From: Gnetum montanum
Lineage: Eukaryota; Streptophyta; Gnetopsida; Gnetales; Gnetaceae
Length of the DNA: 64,000 nt
Direction: 5' to 3'
Assembly (NCBI GenBank): GCA_015680685.1
Contig: MNCI01002247.1
Span: 158,859-222,858 of the forward strand
Shown: one piece after another, positions 23,265 to 34,656 of the stretch
Position numbering within the stretch: the stretch's first letter is position 1
Layout: the number at the start of each line of letters is the position of its first letter
Notes under the pieces: generated by a model
Told to the model about the DNA's origin: nothing
Databases searched by the model: none
Seen by the model: only the letters and a program-made list of their open reading frames with translations
Program-made: the position numbers and the translations under genes

Positions 23265-25735
23265 TGAACCTAGCACCTCAACTACCATATTAATATTGGA
23301 GATATCTCATCCCTTGCAACATGTGATAGCTCTTAAGGGACCACTTAGCCTAGTGGATCCACAACAATAGTCTCTTCGACTACAAAATCAATCACCCAAA
23401 TGCACGACATGTGATGTAGAGTGATATGACTTCTTATGTGTAAAGATCCAAGCAGGCCTACTACTAGAACACCAAGAATTCAAAGAAAAGCACAAATTTG
23501 AAATTATTCATCGAAACAGAAGGGAGTTCCTTCTTACACCTGATGCCATCATACCACTCACTGAAACGTTTCAGTGGATATTGAACCAACATGTTCGACT
23601 GAGTGGGTCAAAAGAGTGAGACATAGCATCTCACTATGAGGAACACCTCCATAATGGGAAAGAGGAATTTGAATCCCATTCTGAAGGTGGTGGCCCACTC
23701 TATGCTATAGCCTCATAGTCCACTTTTGTATTCCTTTCACACTAGTCACAATCCTCCGCCTCTTTTGTTACAGCTACAACACTTCATAGCCCAAACCTTC
23801 CTTGGTGGTAGGAAGCCATCAAATATTATCAACGCAATAGCATGTAGGTCCTTTGGCATTCTTTCCCTTTATTATGTCTTCATGGTCCATCCAATTTTTG
23901 TAGCCAACATCTGTGATGCCTATGTTACCATATGTACACACTATGTCTACATCACAACTGCAAATGAGCCCTATTTCCATTACCTCCTCTACATTGATTC
24001 CACCGTTAGTAGCAGCTCCACCCTCAACTGCATGGTGGGCAATGATGTCCTTTCCTATTATCTAGTTGTCTCAGATACCATAGTATATCTAGCCCCAAAT
24101 GTACGAAGCTTCACATATGGTGTAACCAACTACAAGGCTATGGGCTGCTGAAACGGGGCAGGTACCCATTCCCACAGCACCATCAATGGTAGTGACTCTA
24201 GTGACACCACCCATAGGGTTGTGGGCTGCTCAAAAAGTGTCATCGATGGGAGCTAATCTAATAGCACCCACAATGGGAATGGTAGCTGCACCAATAGCAC
24301 CACCAATGATGGCTACTCCAATGGTGTCGCCGGTAGTTCAACTAATGCAACCTTCAACAACACCTCTGGGTCTAGACCAAGCCTTTTAACTTATTCAAAC
24401 CCTCACCGATGAAGTCAAGTAGCTTAAAGCTACTGGCTTAGAAATATTCCATGTAATGGACTTTTATCAAGATGACCCTATTATCCCCATGGTGCCTTCA
24501 CTCACATTGCCTCCCAAGGTACAACTTCCCCAATTCACAAAATACAATGGTGAGGGTGATCCCAATGCCCACTTATGTTTCGATCCAAGTCCCTATTATT
24601 GCAACCATGGCTGCATGCAATTATTTTTGTTTTCATCATGTCCTTGACTGGTAAATCTTTAGACTAGTATCATGTGCTTCCTTGCATCTCTATCTCAACT
24701 TTTGAAGAACTACTGAGTTAATTTGTAACTCGCTTCAAATGTAACTTGAAGCTAGAAGCTAGGTGCTAACTCATGAATGTCAAACAAGAAGCATTAAAAC
24801 CTATTCAAAAATTCATATAACATTGGAGTGATGCCTTAAATGAGATCCATGAGCTGATTGCTAAAGCCCAACTACTAGCCATTTTTAAGGGTGTTGTAAA
24901 TGACTTTATCAAGTCTAAGCTATACTATTTAGCACCATGCTCCTTAAGCCAAGATTTTACCAAGACCAAAAGCATACAAGATGCAACTGAGGCTAGTAGA
25001 GACCCCTCTTACATAACTTACAAGAACACACATGCAAAAAAAGATAAAGAAAAGGGGAAGGCCCCTACAACCACTATGGCTGTTGTGGTAGGTGAAACCA
25101 AAAATATTAACAACAAATAGGTGGCTAAGGTGCCTAAGACCTTGGCCACCACTAGCAAAACATCAAGCTTTGGTAATGCAGGGACTAACCAACCCATGAC
25201 ATCAACAACCACAACACAAACTTCACTGAGGCCAAATTTTGAGCATAATAATCACTCAAAATATACCCCACTACCGATCAAGCCATTGGAGCTTTTGGAT
25301 CAATTGTTGAGTGTTTGGCAAATTCAACATAAACAAATGTCAGAGGAGGCCTATAAACAATATGAAAGTATTGCAAGATCCTTCGATACCCCTCTGTAGC
25401 TATGCCTAATGAGCCTCTAGTGCCTAGAATTTTTAGGCTAGATCACTTCTGCAATTATCACCAATTGTGTGGCCATGACATAGATTTTTTCTTAGCATTA
25501 AAAGATGACATTTAATGTATGATTGATCAGGGTAAGTTAGTCCTTGTCAAAAATAGTCCTATTCAACCAGAGAACCAATCTATGAACATCTATAAGGACT
25601 CGTTGAATGCTAGCAATGCAAGATATACCATTAACACTATTAGTATTGATGACAATGTAGAGTCAACACATGAACTATTTGTGGGTCGTGTACCTTCCCG
25701 AGGTGCCAAAGCTTTAGTCTCACCTAGGCCATAGG
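23265..25735 (+). pseudogene. gag: Element F gag (heavily decayed)
   Basis: Probable start codon at 23265. The N-terminal module with ...KHKFEI... and TPDAIIPL is followed by a Pro/Thr/Met-rich linker. The Retrotrans_gag domain starts at MDFYQDDPI (24456) and continues with frame changes to about 25030 (a VNDFIKSKLYYL motif near 24895-24930). A lysine-rich stretch, the YTPLPIKPLELL motif (25262) and the DQGKLVL segment (25525) follow. Many stops and several frameshifts make this the most decayed gag of the nested series, consistent with F being the outermost and oldest level. Confidence 0.82.
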
Positions 25736-25929
25736 CCCATTTTGTTATTAAGGTATCACCATAGAGGCCCATCACACCCTTTATAATTAGGGCTCCCCAA
25801 CATGTTGCTGCAACAACCCAGGCACCCTTTGTTATAAGGGTGTCAAAACATATAGATTTTCCCTCTGTCTAGAGTCCATTGATGGGAACTACATCACAAC
25901 CTTCTTGACCAAGGAGGCATGAAAAATGC

Positions 25930-27110
25930 CTAGCAGATAAGATGACTAGGGAACACATTGTACTAGGACCTCCTAAACCTACCCCTCTATCGGTAGCTCC
26001 TATGGCCCTATCACCAAAAGCCACCTACATACACACGTGCATGAAACAATCAACACCTAAGGCTCAAAAGCCCATAGTTCATCCAAAAGCCTCACCTCCC
26101 CCCCCCCCCCCCCCCCCCCCCCCGGGAAATCCATCTTTAGGATTTATAGAGGAAAAAAACCACCAAACACAAAGACACTAGACAAGATTTCTTAGGCACA
26201 CTCACACAAGTTAGATAGGCCCTAAAATAGAAAAATACAACTTTAATTTTGTACAATTTAATAATGACTTCTTGAGCACATCGTGAGGCTTTAATACACA
26301 TGTTGGCATCTATTCTTGTTAAGGAAGATATGATAATAGAGGAAAGAGCCATCCATGCTATCATGCTACCACCTATGGCTAAAGAGCCATGATCAACCCC
26401 TTTAACTTTTCATGATGAAGCCATTAAAGTTGATCCCAAAAGAGGTCAAGTAACCACTGCCCTTATGTTTATAAAAATTTGTGTAGGTCAATATAGGATC
26501 CATAGGGTGCATGTTGATGATGGGGTAGCAACCAACATAATTTCATTCCCTATTGTTGACAAGCTAGGCCTAGTGGATCAAATCAAGCCCACAACAACTT
26601 CTTGTTTGAAGTCATTCAACAAGGCATGCTTCATGGTTAAGGGAACTGTCACAATAAATTTTGTGGTAGAGGATCAATTTTTCACTAATGCAGAATTCAT
26701 TGTGTTAGAAGAGATGCTTGGATTCAATTTAATTTTAGGATGGTCTTGTTAGCCCAATTAAGGGTTGTCTCTTCATCAATACACCAAGAGATCCACCTAC
26801 CCTATGCAGGTGGAGAGGTGATGATCTTTGGTGATGATGTAGCTCCTTGAGCCATCAACAATATAGATACAGAGTAAGGGTCAGAGATAGAAGTCTTTGA
26901 AGATGCATCACCTGTTTACAATACAACCCAATATCATTTAGCAAGTGAACCAAGAAAAACTAATGATTTTTGTGAGGAAACTACATGGGCAGAGTTGCCT
27001 TTTTCAATGGTAGATGAAAACCTAGAAGAGTATCACCATAAGTCTTCTAGGACCTATGCCTTCCCTAACACACATCAGGTTAGGAAATATTTATGCTATT
27101 AGGGCATGTC
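25930..27110 (+). pseudogene. pro: Element F protease region
   Basis: Begins with the charged linker (MTREHIVLGPPKPTPL) found before PR in E. The aspartic protease core lies at 26465-26860: RVHVDDGVATNII with the active site Asp-Asp-Gly at 26516-26524, then KGTVTINFVVEDQF and a GFNLILG segment. It is broken by stops and by a 26-base C run at 26098-26123. The tail with WAELPF ends near 27005, before array 1. Confidence 0.82.
26098..26123 (+). repeat. 26-base poly(C) run
   Basis: Uninterrupted run of C followed by GGG, within a Pro-rich part of the F gag-PR linker. It could be true slippage or a sequencing/assembly artefact, and its length should be treated as uncertain. Confidence 0.9.
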
Positions 27111-27189
27111 CCTAGATTACTTCTCTACTTCTATTATCTTTAACAATTTTGTTTGTATAGTTTCAATTTTTCATTATGTTTACCTTTTG

Positions 27190-27540
27190 TGTTAGTTATA
27201 TTTCCACAGCCCAAAATGGCCTTAAACTACCCATGGCCTAAAATGGCCTTAAACTAGCCATGACCCAAAATGGCCTTAAACTACACATGGCCTGAAATGG
27301 CCTTAAATTATCTAGGACCCAAAATGGCCTTAAACTACCCATGGCCTGAAATGACCTTAAACTAGCTACAACCTAAAATGGCTTGAAACTATCACATGGC
27401 CAACCAAGGCCTAAAACTGGTAGTCCACTCTCTATGTTAATTACCCACAGCCCAAAATGGCCTTAAACTAGCCGCAGCCTGAAATAATGTTAAACTAGCC
27501 ATGGCCTAGAATGGCCTTAAACTAGAGCATGGGGTCCACA
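27190..27540 (+). repeat. Array 1 of element F
   Basis: About 11 units of CCCAAAATGGCCTTAAACTA(G/C)CC and variants, spaced mostly 22-30 bp apart. This is the cleanest example of the array 1 type. It lies exactly between the protease tail and the 3' end of the antisense gene. Confidence 0.9.
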
Positions 27541-27716
27541 AGGGGCCTAACTACATCAACAAAAATGCCAAGCAAAATAAATAGGGCAAATATCATACTT
27601 TTTATTAAACTGCAAATTCAACTATAAATGAAACACATAGTCCAGAATTATGTCCATAGTGAAAGTTGTAACATTGCCCAATAATGGGGTTACATTTCAA
27701 AAATTTTAAACATAGG
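27541..27716. other. Spacer, 3' side of the element F antisense gene
   Basis: A+T-rich, no reading frame. It corresponds in position to the 3' untranslated region of the antisense gene. Confidence 0.4.
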
Positions 27717-29049
27717 CTACAACTTCTCTCCTTTGTATTTATTTGCCACCACGCTAGGTCCTACATCCTCATCTAGATCCTGCATAAATCAAGGACAAAA
27801 CAATAAACCAATAAGTAAGGTAATGCATGAGGCTATCATGAAATAAATAGCACAAGTAAGACATGGTTAACCTAAGATGGGCCTACATCCATATCTGGTG
27901 GTATTCTATCAAGGCTAGATGCCAAGCACCAAAGGATTTCTTCCTCAGTCAAATTCACCTAGTCTTCCTCTCCCAAATCAATGCCTGCTAAGATCTTCCC
28001 TTTTTCCATGGTCATCCACATGGGTGGCCCTAGAGAAAACATAGCAATTGTGGCCTCTCCAGAAGGCATGGTCATTTCCCTTTTGGGAGATCCACTAATC
28101 ACTAAGTGTTTTGCAAATCTATCATAGGCCTAGGTAGCACCAATTGCATAAAGAAATAGCTCACGACCTTGTCATTCTATAGATGCATCTCTATATTTTT
28201 TGCAATAAGCAGCATGTTCCATTTTGTACATATGCTTATGATTCTTTTGTGCTTGCCCCAATTCATATACCTTGGCACTATAATCTTTCCAATCTTGGCT
28301 CTTTTGAGCCAAGAGATCCATTTGCAAGCATTGTTCAATCACTTCATGTGTGGCTTTTTTCTTACCCCTTACGACTGACCAATATTTGGCATAATCAATG
28401 ATGGCCATAAGCCAGCTACCATCTAAGTTATCATGGGCCATTAAGAATTTTTTTGTGACCATAGGTCTTCCAGCTCAGTGACTTGACTCAACTTTTCTTT
28501 TTCAAGTTTCTAGACTCATTTCTAGAGGTCTTCATTGATGCGCTTGCACTCCCACAATGATCATGCCAAGTGTAACGTGAATTTGCTAGCCTCATCATAT
28601 ACCTAACAAGGTACCTCTATTAACTCTTTGATGGGAGTTTGGGCACAGCTTCAACTTCAATTGTCCTTCTGGGGTTCCATTTAAGTCATAAAGCTATTAT
28701 GCCAAAAACAAGAAGACATTAGTCATAAGGTTGTAAGAGATAAAAAATGAAACAACAAAAAAAAGAAAATGCAATAATCCAAATTCACCTATCTCAGGAT
28801 TGATTTTCTTTAAGTGATCAATCATATCATCCACTACACCTTGCATAAAAGAAAACTTATCTAGGGTTTCCACCCATGGTTGTAGGTGGAAAGTGGATGA
28901 AGACTCAGGGCCCCTAGTGGTTGTAGCATCCTCTGCACAATAAAGCAAGTTAGCATTATGAAGAAAAGAAGAAAGAGGAGGAGAAAATAACAATAAAACA
29001 AACAAAAAGAAGAGGATAAGAGGATGGAGAGAAAACAAGAGCATAACAT
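27717..29049 (-). pseudogene. Element F antisense gene, 3' part (5' part displaced by element B)
   Basis: Homologous to the antisense gene of A and G. The last exon (27779-27717) encodes a 20-residue acidic/basic tail. The intron upstream has GTTAAC at 27871-27866 as donor. Exon 6 (about 28690-27872) carries the conserved THEVIEQ, DLLAQKSQDWKDYSAK and NHKHMYK blocks. An upstream exon of about 28940-28790 has a VVDDMIDHLKKI block and acceptor TTGTGCAG. The codon before the donor is TAG (27874-27872) where D has CAG, a C-to-T change. The gene is cut at 29049 by the insertion of B; the missing exons should lie beyond the window, after the B 3' LTR. Confidence 0.75.
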
Positions 29050-29551
29050 TGAAACACCCCAAAAAATTTGAAGGCATGCTCGCTTCACCAGGTCTTCACA
29101 AAATGTGTAGCGTTATAGCAGTTCTTCAGGAGATGGATGCTCTGATCTTCAGATTGTCTGCTTCAGTAAGTTTTTTTAAGTTAAGGAGTCTTGCTATGCT
29201 ACGCTACACCTTATAGCGTAGCAAACTTCAAAGGACGATTGCAAAAGCACAGTGCTACACTATGCTGTGCAGCACAACATAGAAAAAGTTGGACAGTGAG
29301 CCCCTTCTCCTGACTCCAAGTCCTTAAGCAATGTCTCCTTCCATCAGAAAGCAGCAAACTTGGCCGAAATTAGGTCATGTTTGCTACTATGCTACACTAA
29401 GCTACATGGCATAGCAAGGCATAGAAATTCTACAGAAGTTGACAGAATGTAATTCAAAGTGCAGGATTAGCAATTTCACAAAATTTGTAGTGCAAAAGGA
29501 AAAGTTTACAGATTGGCGACATTTTTGTGACTAAGGCCAGTCGTTACGCTA
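29050..29551 (+). repeat. Element B 5' LTR, first part
   Basis: Starts at TGAAACACCCCAAAAAATTT and follows the complete LTR of C (49616-50125) through the TTTACAGATTG..ACATTTTTG..ACTAAGGCCA block. It breaks at 29551 where element G is inserted and resumes at 45865. The preceding five bases, AACAT, are the expected target duplication of B. Confidence 0.88.
29547..29551 (+). repeat. Left target-site duplication of element G
   Basis: CGCTA directly before the G left LTR. The partner at 45860-45864 is TGCTA, differing by one C/T transition. Confidence 0.8.
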
Positions 29552-30421
29552 TGTAGTGACTGAAAAATTTGGTAGCTAGAAAACACTGAGGGGTTAGCCG
29601 GCGTGACAGTTTTGACCCCATACCCACGGGAGGGCCATGCTAGGTGTGTGCAGATACGGGGCACCCTGAACAATCTGGTCAATCAAACAGGGACTTAATC
29701 AGCATCTATATAGCCTTTTGCAACATATATTTTTGAAAAAGGAATAGAAATGTGGAGTAATGCTTGAAAGTAAATGAAACAGGAGAAGAAAATAGTGTAA
29801 AAACACAACAGTAAGAAGGAAACAGTGTTGAATACGGTTAGAAAAATGCACCACTCCAAATCTGCAAGCTTGCTCTGTCAGGGCAGATACAGTCGGTTAC
29901 ACAATGTGGTGGAGTGCAAAAATCCCAAGAGTAACTGAGATGTGTAGAGTGAGATAGGTTGCGTTCTTGGGTGCATCCTTGGGCTTTGAAAATACAAGGA
30001 TTCTATCAAGGTGGTAGAAAGGGAATAGGACAATATGCCAGCTAAAAGTGCCAACTGTTTGCAGTGTCAAATAGAAAGCTTACAATGCTTGATGTTACAA
30101 TGTGCATGAAAGAAAGCTTGAATGACAGAGTGAATGCCAAGGAGATGAAAAGTCAAGGAATCGGGGAGAATTCCTCACTTTTCAAATGTTGTTTCTTGAA
30201 AAAAATTTTGAACCTTTTGAATGCCATTTTCCAAAAAATTCCCAATAGCCAAAGATAGTCCAACCATTTGAGCACTGCTCATTAGGGTATTTATAGGGCT
30301 AAAGGGCACGTGAAGGGGGCGGTTTGGATGCCACATGCCCTAGGCCCATGTTGACTTGCTGGTGCCACACATGTTGCGTATGATCATTTGACTTGCAAGA
30401 CCATTGTAATCCAAACCTACT
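29552..30421 (-). repeat. Element G 3' LTR, truncated
   Basis: Matches 44138-45010 of the 5' LTR from TGTAG(T/C)GAC onward, including the TATA region (TATTTATAGG near 30290). Homology stops at about 30421, where integrase-derived sequence begins, so the U3 start and the polypurine tract are gone. Confidence 0.88.
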
Positions 30422-31460
30422 GCTGTTAGCTGTGTGGGTCTACATGGTGCTTATGCTGCTGCTTGCTTTGGTAGTTCTTGATGCGTCTCAGCATCTGCAC
30501 GTGCTCCTCCTCCACTAAGTCGAGGTTGATGGTTCACAACTCATTGTTCTAGGCTTCACTCATGACATTCGCAAGGATCATTCGGAGTGATGGTACCTAC
30601 AACTTAAGAGGCAATACAACTTCATATCCATAAATAAGACTGTAAGGGGTCTTACTTGTTGTAGTTTTGCATGTCGTTCGGTAGGCCCAGAGGACGTAGA
30701 GGATTTGCTCATGCCACCGTCTCTTGCCGTTGTTTAGCATCCGCTTCAGCAAGTTGATGATGGACTTATTTGTAGCCTCCGCCTACCCATTCGCCTATGG
30801 ATAATAAGGGGAATAAAATTATTTTTTAATGCCTAGATTGCTACAGAAGGTTTAGGTTTCTATATTGCTAAACTGTGGCCCGTTTTCGGTCATAATAGTC
30901 ATTGGGAGCCCAAACCTTGTTACGATGTTGTCAAGGATGAAATGGCAGATTTGCTGAGATGTCATATTCCTCAGGGGAATAACTTCCATCCACTTAGTAA
31001 AGTGCTCGGTTGTGGTGATAATGAAGCTATGCCCTGTGGAGGACTTAGGCGTGATAGGCTCTATGAGGTCTAATCCCCATCGTTGGAAGGGCCACGTGAT
31101 TTGCATTGGATGTAGGTCTGTAGGCGAGATGTGCACGAGATTTGTGTATCTCTGGCATGTGTCGCATGTCTTGACTTTCAGTAGGTAGTCATGTTCCATG
31201 TGGGGCCAGTAGTACCCTAGGCATATGATCTTGGTAGCCATAGCCCTGGATGCTATGTGCCCACCGCATAGCCCCTCATGCACTTCATTAAATACCTTTT
31301 GTGCTTGCTCGCCACCCATGCATGATAGCAATATCTCATCATAGGAATGTCAGCATAGGGCATCATTTCCCATGAGCACGTATTGCCTAGCATGCTTCCG
31401 AATTGCATCTCTCTAGGTGGACGTCAATCCTCTTGGGGGTTCACCATGTTGTAGATAAGT
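30422..31460 (-). pseudogene. pol: Element G integrase (truncated, decayed)
   Basis: Minus-strand integrase. Reading from 31331: HEGLCGGH and CDTC zinc finger, WGLDLI.PI with the first Asp, KWMEVIPLR, TENGPQF with Glu at 30887-30885 in place of the usual second Asp, the ANG*AEATNK segment with the catalytic Glu kept, and WAYRTTCKT and YSLIYGYE near 30650. The end is cut by the deletion at about 30421, so the last ~90 residues are missing. TAG stops occur at several sites. Confidence 0.88.
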
Positions 31461-32160
31461 TTTAATGTTGGTATACCACTCCTAGGTATCCACAACACTG
31501 ACAGAAGCCATGTGTTAAACCTGAGTGATAGGCTCTGCACATTCTATGATCGAGGTTGGTAGGTTCACTAGGGAATGTGATGGAATGTTTAATGCGAGGG
31601 TAGCTAAGGTGTCTACCACGGTGTTCTCGTTGTGTGGCACATCTTGCACATCTGTGGTTGCAAACTACTTAAGCAATATTTTTGCAAGATCGTAGTAGGG
31701 TTGTAGGTGCGTAGCTTTGCAAGCGTAAACCTCGGTGATTTGATTCACAACTAGTTGTAAATCTCCTCAGACTACCAAGTGTTGTATGTGTAGTGCTTGG
31801 GTAGTTAAGAGGCCTTTGAGTAGCCCCTCATATTTAGCCATGTTGTTGGTGCATGGGAATGCAAATCAATAAGCAGATGGATGCATTTCCCTAGAGGGGA
31901 ATGTGATTATGGCAGTGGCACTACCTCCTTGTGTGGTTGAGGCATCGTCAAAATGTAAGATGGCTTTGAAATGCGATGGGATGATGTTGACATTGCTAAC
32001 GTATTCGTCCAGGAATTTGGGGTCTATGGTTTCCTGGTTGTTGACTGGCGAGGCCATGAGTTGGGTCACTATGGCTTGACCCTTTGTCGATGATTGACTT
32101 ACATAGCGTAGATCGAACTCTGCAGTTATTGCTTTCCATCATGCTATCCTGCTACTTTCG
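31461..32160 (-). pseudogene. pol: Element G second RNase H (aRNH)
   Basis: Homologue of 13726-14442. Motifs: LHFDDAS near 31955, the TNN..KYEG block (Glu changed to Lys), GDLQLVVNQI and ENTVVDTLA near 31600-31640. Two catalytic positions are altered and TAG stops are present, so it is inactive, but it confirms the dual RNase H layout in a second element. Confidence 0.82.
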
Positions 32161-33330
32161 TATAAGTTGTTAGTGATAGCTTGGAGTATATTGCTCTTGC
32201 AGATGATGTTGGTTGTACTGCAAAATAGGTAATGCTACCACTTTTTTAGTGCGAACACTAAGGCTAGGAAATTCCTCTCCACTTTGTTGTACTTTTCCTT
32301 GTGTGCTATTAGCACATGACTCAGATAATACATCGGTATCTTAGAACCATCGTCTCGTTTCTGACATAGCAGTGTTGCGACAGATGTGTCAGAGGTGGTG
32401 AGGTAGACAAAGAAGGGTTTATCCCTTTGTGGCAGATGCATAGTTAGGAGGTGTGAGAGTTCCTTCTTTAGATCATCAAAGGCTTGTTGGCACTGGGTCG
32501 TCCATTTGAAGTTAACCCCTTTCTTCAAAAGATGTTGCATGGGGTGTAACTTTTCGGTCAACCTTGCTATAAACCTTCAAATGAATTGCACTCTACCTTG
32601 TAAACCACATAGCTCCTTAAGGTTTGTGGGAGGTGCTAGGTTGATGATGGCCTTGACTTTTTCAGGGTCCACCCATATTCTAGCCTTTGATACTATGAAC
32701 CCTAACATGCATCCATTTTTTACCCCGAAGACGCACTTCTTAGGATTGAGGCGTAAGTCATGCATTTGGTAGCATTTGAGGACTACCCCTAGATTGCATG
32801 GGTGATCAGCTGCCTTCTTGGACTTGATTGCTATATCATCCACATAGTCATTTAGTGTTTCTAGGATTTAATCATTGAAAATGTAAGTCATGGCTTGCTG
32901 GTAGGGTGCTCTAGCATTCTTGAGCCCTAAAGGCATCATGGTATAGTAGAAGGTCCCCCATGGGGTCATGAAGGTTGTTGATAGTTGGTGCTCTAGGTTA
33001 ATGCAAATTTGGTTGTATCTGGAAAAACCATCCATGAAGGATAGCAAAGCATGACTAGTCGTGGTGTCAATGAGTTGATTGATACTTAGGAGTGGGAATT
33101 TATCTTTGATCGTTGCCTTGTTCAAGTCTTGAAAGTCTATACAAATCCATATTCCCCCCGTTTTCTTCAAAACCACAACGATGTTGGATACCCACACTGA
33201 ATAGTTGGCTGCATGGATGAAACCTACTTGGTATAGCTTGGTGATTTCATCCCTCATGGCCAGTGCAATTTCTAGCTTAACTTTTTGAGCCTTCTGCTTA
33301 ACAGCCTTCACGTGTGGGTCTAGGACGATG
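32161..33330 (-). pseudogene. pol: Element G reverse transcriptase and RNase H
   Basis: The best preserved RT of the window. From 33311: DEITKLYQVGFI, NIVVVLKKTGGIW, DFQDLNKAT, FPLLSINQLID, FSRYNQI, MPLGLKNARAPYQ, then after a single TAG the YVDDIAIKSK catalytic box (about 32820). LNPKKCVFGV, LKELCGLQGRVQF and the RNase H segment DKPFFVYLTTSD ... YYLSHVL ... ALVFALKKW follow (to 32235). Only a handful of stops interrupt one frame, and no frameshift is evident across this part. Confidence 0.9.
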
Positions 33331-33720
33331 TTGTGCTAAATCAATCATGGATCCAGACCCAGCATCTCACTGTATGACCATGCGAAGAAATTGATGTTGT
33401 CTTGAAAAAATTTGGCTACATTTTTGTGCATTTGCATGTCTATAAGAGACCTGAGTTTCAATGTTTTTACCTCCCCCTTTGATGTGGTCACAAGCATCTC
33501 GATGAGAGGATCCTTGGTTACATCCCCAACCTCTAAGTCTAGGGCTTGGACCAGATGCTTGGGCCAATCTGGGGATGCTTTTAAGGCTTCTATAGTGTTA
33601 GTTGTGGTCGACCCCTAGTCGATCATGTCAGGGTTCAACTGTCTCGCAAGCTAGCCCTATGGCCCTGCTAACGTTAAAGGCATGGAAAGGTCATGATGGA
33701 TTCCCATCTCTCGATTAACC
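33331..33720 (-). other. Element G spacer between array 2 and RT
   Basis: Homologous to 12111-12530 of A (shared PQIDPNI..-like coding and a segment ending in CCCAGATTG.CCCAA). Minus-strand homology to A starts right after an AG near 33700 (GTTAATCGAGAGATGG), the counterpart of the A acceptor. No intact frame. Confidence 0.5.
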
Positions 33721-34305
33721 TACCATCATATGATGAAAGCCTAGTTAAGAGGCATCTATTTGGCAGAGGTTGCGTGTAACGAAAGTTTGTAAAGCAGCGA
33801 CGAGATGCAACTTGTGAAGCGTGATGATGTAAAGGTTGCAAGTTTGCCAGTTTAAGGTCATGGTAGACCATTAAGGCATAAGAGTGGAGAATTGCTAAAG
33901 ATGTAAGACTGCTGACGTAAAATGTGAAACTGCAAAACTATCGATATGTGAATGCCAAGCTACTATTTTAGTGTCTTTTCGGATTGCCAAATTGTGACAT
34001 GCAAAATTTTATCATGCAAAATAATAATATGCGAAACCAAAAACTTTGAGTATGAGAAGTACCAAACTGTTAATGTGCAAATACAAACTGTAGTCATGAA
34101 AATGTGAAATTGCTAGAAATTGTGATACTACCCATGTGGAAGAAGATGTGAAAACTGCTGATGTAAGCACGCTGCATTGTTAGTTTAATGTCATTATGGA
34201 CTGCAAATGAAACAGGTTGAAATTGCTAGTTTAGGGTCTTTTCAGATCGGTAGGGGTGCAACTATGCTAGGATTTCTAGTTTAAGGTCTTTTTGAACCCT
34301 CAATC
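33720..34305 (-). repeat. Array 2 of element G
   Basis: Degenerate units, read on the minus strand as ...AAAAGACCTTAAACTAG or ...CATGACCTTAAACTGG, best seen at 33845-33870 and 34190-34300. It is the same positional type as 11640-11985 of A. The middle part is A+T-rich and blurred. Confidence 0.7.
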
Positions 34306-34312
34306 AAAAAGA

Positions 34313-34320
34313 AATATATA

Positions 34321-34352
<32 letters not shown>
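34313..34352. repeat. (AT)n microsatellite
   Basis: About 40 bp of alternating A/T with one interruption, between array 2 and the antisense promoter of G. Confidence 0.95.
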
Positions 34353-34498
34353 TGGGAAGGCAAGTAGCTAGCTTGAAGCATGTTAAGGCTTTAATGCTAA
34401 TAGTGTTATGATGTCATGGTGAGCATGCTACATTGTTCAGCATGCTCCACATTAATCGGAAAGAGAGAGGCAAGTTTCCCCATCTTGGCATTACAACC

Positions 34499-34510
34499 AT
34501 AAATAGGGGT
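34499..34510 (+). promoter_or_regulatory. TATA-type promoter of the element G antisense gene
   Basis: CATAAATAGGGG, about 150 bp before the ATG at 34657, followed by a leader with TTTCATCATAAGAGT. Both promoter and leader match the minus-strand copy in A (11502-11361). Confidence 0.72.
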
Positions 34511-34656
34511 TAAACCCTAGCAATTTCACTACTTTCATCATAAGAGTACAGAGACCACATTGTAGCACAAGGCAATTTTGGAGCATGAAGCAATTGTGTT
34601 AATCGACTAGTAAGGTGAATTTTATAGCGAAAGGTGTAAATATGTAAGCAAAAAAA

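Noticed and set aside
34313-34352. AT repeat as a promoter element
   Set aside because: It is a simple microsatellite absent from the corresponding place in A; the conserved TATA box is further downstream.
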